Shown: positions 57,700 to 64,000 of the stretch, piece by piece | Numbering within the stretch: the first letter of the stretch is position 1 | Layout: every line of letters starts with the position of its first letter | Assembly (NCBI GenBank): GCA_014529385.2 | Contig: CM043942.1 | Location: 109,635,141 to 109,699,140, forward strand | DNA: 64,000 nucleotides | DNA from: Adiantum capillus-veneris | Lineage: Eukaryota > Streptophyta > Polypodiopsida > Polypodiales > Pteridaceae | Reading direction: 5' to 3' | Position numbers and translations under genes: made by a program | Notes under the pieces: model-generated | Databases searched by the model: none | Seen by the model: only the letters and a program-made list of their open reading frames with translations | What the model was told of the DNA's origin: nothing

Positions 57700-59985
57700 T
57701 TTTTAAATGATTGTAAATTATGGCAAGCAGCAAAACTCCAGGTGATGCACAAGCAGTGCCAACGATTCCAAATAGAGGGGCCACGGTGCAAGAATTAGGG
57801 TTGCTTTGCAGCATGAGGGTGTGGCTGATCATCACCTGTACTGGGGCGCAAATTAGCTGAGAAGCCATGGAAGCGGTAAGATTTTACCTCTTGCCACATA
57901 TAGTTGTTATCCTTTCCCTGTGAGGGGAGACGTCACCCTTGGCTTCTTTTTCCATGGTTCCATGATAGGAAATTCCGTATGATAGTGCGTACAGTTGTTT
58001 GCATCCATGGTTATCCCGGTCATCCCTTGCGTCACTCATAGTAGCCCCTCATTACCATTAATTGGCATGACTTTGGCACTCCCGGTAGCTGAGAGTGAAA
58101 ACCCTTGCGACTCACAATGTCAGTCCAACAGTTGCAATCACATCTACCACAGAAGCAGATTCTGAAAGCCCAAGGACGTGATGACGAGCAGCATGGCCTG
58201 CATGGTTCTTGGTCACCTCAACTAGCACTCAACTGCTGCATGCACCTGGTGCCTGGTCTTAAGGATGGCCAAGGGGTGAAGCATGGCGGACACGCCAGAG
58301 AAGAGAGCCTCACTCAGCACGACGAACCCAGTCCACAGCTCCATAATTTGGTTGCTCAATGAGGCTGCATATTGGGCTCCTAACACTTTAGACTCTTACA
58401 AACATGTGAAAGAAATCCACTAAAGTTATTTCCAGCTTGACTTGCAAAGGGTGCCATTGAGGAGTTCAGAATACCTGAAAGAGATGATCCGACTCATCCA
58501 GAGTCCCAGCCTTCTTGGCGTTTGCAAATGGGATGTTTGGTCTAGTTCTTTCCTTTGAACTTCTCCTCATAAGATTAAGGAGTAGGTAGGCTCGCATGTG
58601 GTGCTACGGATCAGGCATGCATATGTGTTGTCTGTGTTTTGGCTTGCTTCAATGTAAATTGAAAGCTGGCTATTTGTGATGACAAATGCAAGCTTATACT
58701 AAGGGGCAAAGGGATCTTGTAATGATAAGCTTGGTTGGCTGAGAGAACTAATAGCAGATTATGGTCTACCAATCATGGTACTTGTCTGGACTGGAATATC
58801 CTATGCACCCACAGAGCATATGCCTATTGGCATCCCTCAATGCCTTTTCAGCCCAAACCCATGGTCCCCTGGTGCAATCTGAAATTGGACGGTAATCAAG
58901 GTAGGCGTCCAAATGAGTATATATGGAGGCACCCAATGATATCTGTATAGGGTCAAGCATATTAGTGGGGCTCATGTTAAAAATTGGCTAGCTTGCCTAC
59001 GTGTACATTGAGTTGATAGGAAGAGCCGATCATCGCGCTTTTCTGGGGGGCAACCTACTTTTTTAGTGGTAAAGAGAAATCCACTCCTTGCTTGCAAGCA
59101 CGTGCAGTAGTGTAGCGGTACGAGTACATCCTGTGATAAGCCAGGTTGCAGGTTCGAAGAGCGTGTCCTGAAAACGGTTGCATGTGACTGGCAACCGGCT
59201 CCGGCTACTCTACCACGCACGCAAGCTAGCCAAATATTAGTGGTGACAATATGTGATCTTGTTGTGGCACGAAGAAGCTAGTGCATGCAATCATGGAACT
59301 GCAACAGCTGGCCAGCGTTATGAGGAGGCTTGCACCCTTAGGGAAAATAACTTCTTGTAGCCATCCACACCGATGTGGATTGCTACAGGTAGTTTGCAAA
59401 GCTATCAATAGCACGATGTGCTCAATAGTCTAGTAGATGGATCCCATCCACCAACAGGCCTACCGTTCGACTCATACAACCATTCTATTTAGTATTGAAG
59501 CAACCGTCTCTTGCTCGTCACCACTCTCCACTAGATTAGGTTCAAAACATGCATAAAACCTGTGCCAGGTGAGCAAATCAAATGAAGGATTGAAAGCTTT
59601 GACAATCTTACACCGCCATCGCTATCTTGCTGGCACCACCACCAAGATATTTTAGCTCATAAACTCCTCATAATCGGCCCCGCAGGAGCCTGCAACGACT
59701 TTGGAATGACCTACAACTACTACTACACACTTCAATTAAACCCACCTTACTGAATAGATAAAGCTTCAATAGGAACACAGTTGTGCATAGTACCCTTAAA
59801 GCTATGTAAAACAAACTACCTGTAGCCATCCACATCAGCGTGGATGACTACAAGTAGTTTTCAAAGGTACCTGGGAGGAGGTTTTCACGCAGATGATGAC
59901 TCCTACCTTCCCAAGAAGAAGCTTAAACAATGTCATTAGAGACAATCAAGCTCTTGGTGGACTGCAAACCGTAGGAGCCTGTGAG
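57700..59985. other. Unique-looking stretch without recognisable genes
   Basis: ORFs are short (longest 85 codons at 58105-58362) and match no family I know. A tRNA-like motif is at about 59098-59165. Two copies of a segment containing TAGCCATCCACA(C/T) and AAAGGTACC/AAAGCTA lie near 59357 and 59822, a diverged short repeat. Confidence 0.4.
59098..59215 (+). repeat. Possible tRNA-derived SINE head
   Basis: TAGTGTAGCGGTACGAGT resembles an RNA polymerase III A box, and GGTTCGAAGAGC 45 bases on resembles a B box. The sequence between cannot fold as a full tRNA that I can verify, so this is more likely a SINE relic than a tRNA gene. Confidence 0.35.
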
Positions 59986-60209
59986 TGTTGGAATTAGGTT
60001 TGCAGAGAACACACACAGCTTGGAGAAGATGAAGGAAGCTCAAGGCACACAACTGAGAGTATATTACTTAGTGTGCAATGGAAAGATAGCTAGCCCTAGA
60101 GTGATGGGTGTATATACAATGCATGGCGAAAAAACCTCCTAAAGAGGAAAAAAATGCCCTGGCGGTCCTAGTATATTCACACACATCACTACCACATGTA
60201 TATGGAAGC
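59986..60209 (-). repeat. Copia-3 3' LTR (about 224 bp)
   Basis: Read on the minus strand it ends CTAATTCCAACA and matches the Copia-1 LTR (9906-10133). Its upper edge follows the PPT on the minus strand. No 5' LTR is present in the window. Confidence 0.75.
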
Positions 60210-60211
60210 AA

Positions 60212-60224
60212 ATCCCCCCTAGAG
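60212..60224 (-). other. Copia-3 polypurine tract
   Basis: On the minus strand CTCTAGGGGGGAT lies between the RNase H stop and the LTR. Confidence 0.7.
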
Positions 60225-60285
60225 TGATGTGGTGAACGAGAGCTAGCACACGAGTAAAGGGAAGTGCCATGCCCTGAGGACATGA

Positions 60286-60921
60286 TCAGTCCACAAAGGG
60301 GAGTAAGCCCAAAGCTTTGCGACAAGCTTTGAGCTTCTCACGAGACAATGACTTTGTGAAAAGATCTGCAAGGTTGTCCTGTGTTGGCACATAAGCCAAG
60401 CTAATCTCTCCTGCTGAGAGCCTTTCCGTGAACTAGTGGTAATGCACCTCAATGTGCTTTGTGCAAGCATGAAAAACTGGGTTCCTTGCAACTGCCAATG
60501 CACTTTGACTATCAGTGTAGATAGTGCTGGAAGTGGTGTGTCCAACACTCAAATCAGCCATAAGGCTTCTGATCCATACACACTCAATTGTAGCTGTGAA
60601 GACTGCCCTATACTCAGCCTCACAACTCGAAGTGGCCGCAATAGGTTGCTTCTTGCTCAACCATGATATACATGAACTGCCAAGCATGAAACAAAAACCA
60701 CTTGTGGACACTCTCATGTCAAAACAACCAGCCCAGTCTAAGTCCGAAAAAGCACTTAAGTCTGGCAACAATGATCCCCCCTTGGGATAAAACAATCCAA
60801 GATTTAAAGTGCCACTAAGGTAGAAGAAACTCCTCTTGACAGCCTGCCAATGCTTAGACCCTGGGCTATGCATAAATCTGCTAGAACCTAAGAAAGTAGA
60901 GAGAATAATAGGGTTGTTCAC
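60286..60921 (-). pseudogene. Copia-3 RNase H domain, C-terminal pol fragment
   Basis: The minus-strand frame reads RFMHSPGSKHWQAVKRSFFY, LSAFSDLDWAGCFDMRVSTS, ATSSCEAEYRAVFTATIECV and YTDSQSALAVARNPVFH, then a TAG and AYVPTQDNLADLFTKSLS. These are the copia RNase H landmarks, with Asp, Glu and Asp kept. The upstream part of pol is missing at 60921. It belongs to the same family as Copia-1, whose own RNase H is lost. Confidence 0.9.
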
Positions 60922-61191
60922 TCATTTATTGCTTTGTATCCTAGAGGGAGGTGGATGGGTAAAAGAAGGAGGGGGAAAAAGGGGGGGGAGGGAAGTGGTG
61001 GGTCCACTGATACGTTTTTGCATAAACCCTAAAATTTTAAAATTTTCAAAAAAAACTTAAATTCAAAATATTCCATCCAAAACTTCCCCCAAACCTACCC
61101 TATGATCAAAAAGTCATTTTCTCACTCGAGAACCTTTTTCCCAAGACTCCCTTCCTCCATAGCTCCTTTCCATAACACAAAGCTCCCACTC

Positions 61192-62132
61192 TGTTGAGCC
61201 AGCAGAGGATCACACCCACATTTTTGCTCACACTCATCATTTTGTAACCATTGATTGTAATAAATGTCTTTCCGACATTAATTTTGATTAGAGCCATTCA
61301 TTAAGTAACGGGACTCAATTGAGTTTCCAGCTTGTAATCCCGAAGTAATTTCACTTACTGATGTAATTAGTTAGAGATGTTCTCACCTCCAAGGCTGAGG
61401 TATATAAGCCAAAGTTTTTGTAACCTAAGGGATTCGGATTATTAATCAAAGTGAGTTTTTGAGCGCCGTGACTGTGTCTGAGAGAGAGTGAGAGAGAGAG
61501 AGAGAGTTTTATCTACTTGCTACGCGAGCTACGGAGCCGCCATTGGAGAAGCGACACCGCCATTGTGTTAGCAATGGCGAGAGCTACGCACAGATACCAA
61601 GAGTGCGCGCTATCGGCTTCTATATGTGGTAAGTTCCTACGAGCTTCGGTGTGAGTTTTCTTCCAACTCGTGTGTCGGAATTGAGCGTGCAGCATATCTA
61701 TAGAACCACAACGAGTAGAGCTACACATTAGTACCATCAGGGTCAAGTTTCGGTCACCTATATATTTCGGCCTATCTTCATACACGTTTACCACACGGAG
61801 TGGTTATAGGTTGAGTTTGCAGTTCAAGTCTTTAGGGTGTTGTTCTTACCTAGTGTATAGACTTCCCCTTGAGTTTGAGATCGATTCAATGATTCTAGAT
61901 CCTGTTTCGTATAGCATTCGTTCGTAATACGGATTTCAGTCACTTGCGTATTTTAGAACTTAGATTTGATTTCCTTAGTAGTGATTGTCATTAGAAGGTC
62001 GAGTAGGTGATTTGACACCCACCTAGTTGTTTCCATGCGCCTGCGGGTCAAGCTCTGTCCTCGTCTGACAAATTCTGTTGTTGGTTGAGTTCTCGCTATT
62101 TAGCTTCCGCTAGCGGCGTAACCGCCTTAACA
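61192..62132 (+). repeat. Element C 5' LTR (about 941 bp)
   Basis: The right edge (CCTTAACA) is set by the PBS. The left edge is put at TGTTGAGCCAGCAG because it parallels the TGTTGGAGCCC start of A and gives a similar length; there is no second LTR to prove it. TATA-like GGTATATAAGCC near 61399; a GA tract near 61480-61506, in the same relative place as in A. Confidence 0.65.
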
Positions 62133-62134
62133 TT

Positions 62135-62153
62135 TGACGCCGCTGCCGGGGAC
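62135..62153 (+). other. Element C PBS (tRNA-Asp type)
   Basis: TTGACGCCGCTGCCGGGGAC spans this site. It agrees with the other tRNA-Asp sites apart from two or three positions. Confidence 0.8.
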
Positions 62154-62667
62154 GAGAGCCCTAAGTAGGTGACCTTAGACTAATCCTACGAGGTGAGTCG
62201 TATAAACTACTTTGTATACTTTAGTTAGAAAAGATCTAGGAGTGGTGGACTCCGAAGATCTCGAGAGATACTAAGAAGTGGTGTATTCCTGGGTCTTCCG
62301 TGTTGACATTATTTTTAGTTTAGCTTAGATTTGTTTGTTGTTTTGTTGGTGTTGAGTAGTTGTTGATAGAAGAAGAATTTGCTAGTCCGTGAGTGGCAGT
62401 GGATCTCTTTAAAATCACAATTACCAAACCCATTTTATGATTAGGAATAGCTTAGGTAGGACTTCATTTGATCCTGATCTGGAGCTAGTAATCATTGGAG
62501 TATTTGCTTGATATGGTTGATTGCATGATAGATCACTAAACCGTCGAGTTAGTAGTGAAACTTGCAATAAACAAAAGTCAGAGAAATTTTATGTGTATCT
62601 GGGAGCTGCTGAGCACTTGAGAAAGCTTTAGGAAGGATTCTGTGCCAAAAAACTGGAAATCTGCAAC

Positions 62668-63393
62668 TTTAGACATCATACGCGTATGATGTCTAAATGA
62701 CCAATCAGAGACCAAAACAGAAATTTTGACTTTACCAGAGTGTTCAAAAGGGGGGTTATACCCTAATTTCAACTTAAAACAAGAGCATTAACACTCAAAG
62801 AAACCCAAAAAGACAAGCCGGAGTCCAAGAAACGCAAACAATAGGAAATTTTGGATTCAGATCTTGTTTTTACATTCAAACCTGACAAAAACACTTGAAA
62901 CTCAATTATAAACATTGGAGAAGGCTTAAAACCAAGAATAGTCAAAATCTGGGACAAAAGACATCATACGCGTATAATGTCTTTTAGCACATCCACTGCT
63001 TATTTTTTATATCTAACCTGACAAGTTTGTTACAAACACTGTAGAAAGCATAAATATCAAGTCTTGACCCAAATTGATGAAAAAGACATCATACGCGTAT
63101 GATGTCTTTTTCCTAATTTTGGACATATTTTGATACTTTGCCAACACAGATCCATTGTAATAGCTGTCTAGAGGTTATATTTCAAGTTTCATCCCATTTG
63201 GATCACAATTGACCCAAAACAAGTCAAAAGCGGAAAATTGCCAAGAAAAGCCTAAATTAGCCATAACTTGCTCAAACAGAGTTCAAACTAAATTTTGTGA
63301 GTGGACAGAGCATAAGGGGGCTACTGAGAGTGAGCATAACCAAAATAGTCCAAATCTGTGAAAAAAGACATCATACGCGTATAATGTCTTTTT
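62668..63393. repeat. Palindrome cluster of element C leader: four copies
   Basis: Dyads lie at 62668-62697 (30 bp, perfect), 62956-62985 (30 bp, one change), 63079-63112 (34 bp, perfect) and 63362-63393 (32 bp, one change). The common core is CATCATACGCGTATGATG. Outside the core, T-runs and A-runs extend each dyad. Spacings are 288, 123 and 283 bp. Confidence 0.95.
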
Positions 63394-63769
63394 CAGCATA
63401 ACTGCAACAAAATTCTCACTTGATGAAACAGAAGTTGTCCAACTAACAAGATTAAACAATTGACCAAGTATCAATCAGTTTGGATCAATTCTGACCACAA
63501 AAACTTGGGAAAACAAATTTTTGAGACGGAAAAGTTAAAGTCCTTTAGGGGAATTGATGAATTTGAGATCGGGCAGGAATCTCCAGAATAACCAACCAAA
63601 ACAAGGGGAACAAGCAAGTGTTATATCAACCAAGGGAAGTGTAAACCAAATTTGGGTGCAACCATTAGAGCCGATATTTGAAGGAAGTGTTTCTGATACT
63701 TCTTCGGAGAGATCTTACGAGATTTTCACCGAACACTTGGAACACTTGAACCTGAACAACAGAGAAAAT

Positions 63770-64000
63770 ATGGCAGCAGGATCATCAAACCCTTCCGCCA
63801 CAATGAAGCTATTGTTCATAAAATACCAGTACGACAATGAGCAAGGTGCCAAGATCTACAAAGATGGAATGGACCGCTATTGTGTAAAGATAGAAGATAG
63901 ACCTAGTGAGTTCAAGGACTTAGTGCCTGTGAGCTATAGCGGAGATAGATATCTAGATGACAAGGATACCATGTATTTGGTAGTCCTAAACCCTAACATT
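63770..64000 (+). CDS. Element C gag, N-terminal part (runs off the window)
   Basis: ATG at 63770 (MAAGSSNPSATMKLLFIKYQ). The following sequence (GMDRYCVKIEDRPSEFKDLV, SGDRYLDDKDTMYLVVLNPN) aligns with the N-terminal gag region of element A (RKCICIEERPAQRLEI, GDRFRDEKGNHYLIVSNPE). The frame is open to the window end. Upstream in the same frame lies acidic Ser/Thr-rich sequence (SDTSSERSYE) as in A, so the true start could be earlier or spliced. Confidence 0.8.
   Translation, partial: MAAGSSNPSATMKLLFIKYQYDNEQGAKIYKDGMDRYCVKIEDRPSEFKDLVPVSYSGDRYLDDKDTMYLVVLNPNI

Larger units (their letters stand above)
61192..64000 (+). mobile_element. Element C: diverged relative of element A, continues beyond the window
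   Basis: LTR, tRNA-Asp-type PBS, long leader with palindromes, then the start of gag homologous to that of A. The LTR length and layout parallel those of A although the sequence differs widely. The insertion lies next to Copia-3. Confidence 0.85.

Noticed and set aside
58105-58362. 85-codon plus-strand ORF
   Set aside because: No domain, no relatives that I recognise, and typical length for chance ORFs.

Overview
The window looks like repeat-rich nuclear DNA from a land plant. All long coding signals belong to transposable elements: Ty1/copia elements, Ty3/gypsy elements whose primer-binding sites match plant tRNA-Asp, a chromovirus fragment with a chromodomain, a MULE-like transposase relic and an intron-bearing transposase-like gene. 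I find no intact ordinary host gene. Nested insertions and long microsatellites suggest a large plant genome. I cannot place the species; a fern or other non-flowering lineage is only a guess.

Layout. 0-5 kb: a 35-base C run, a (CCTAA)n telomere-like satellite, a 30-bp tandem repeat and two decayed chromovirus tails. 5-9.9 kb: AT-rich sequence and a minus-strand MULE-like relic. 9.9-19.8 kb: Copia-1, split by a 5.7-kb insertion with similar inverted ends, which holds an array of near-perfect hairpins, and truncated at 19.8 kb by a second insertion with a related end. 20-26.3 kb: a tandem duplication with a 230-bp AT microsatellite, a decayed transposase-like gene (21.0-23.8 kb), a histone H3-like gene with a very long N-terminal tail (24.06-24.89 kb), a 197-bp hairpin and a minus-strand unknown gene cut off at 26,350.

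26.35-47.07 kb: Ty3/gypsy element A. Its order is LTR, PBS, leader, gag, PR-RT-RNase H, duplicated integrase zinc domains, integrase, a second aspartic-protease-like domain, an internal copy of the polypurine tract, a second leader, a long extra ORF, PPT and LTR. A second PBS and partial leader follow the 3' LTR. 47.07-53.6 kb: the LTR and leader of a third tRNA-Asp element (B), with a complete 5.4-kb Copia-2 inserted and flanked by the 5-bp duplication TATTT. 53.6-60 kb: noncoding sequence with a large foldback element. 60-60.9 kb: a minus-strand Copia-1 relative. 61.2 kb to the end: element C, a diverged relative of A.

The most unusual signal is a set of dispersed CpG-centred palindromes in the untranslated leaders of A and C. 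A carries AGTCTATCGCGATAGACT and C carries a palindrome centred on CATCATACGCGTATGATG. The two are mostly unrelated in sequence, yet both are repeated with the same spacing (about 290 bp, with one interval of 120-140 bp per four-site cluster). In A a cluster precedes both gag and the extra ORF. This looks like co-evolved cis-sites for an unknown dimeric protein or an RNA hairpin function. The second highlight is the H3-like gene beside the transposase-like gene.
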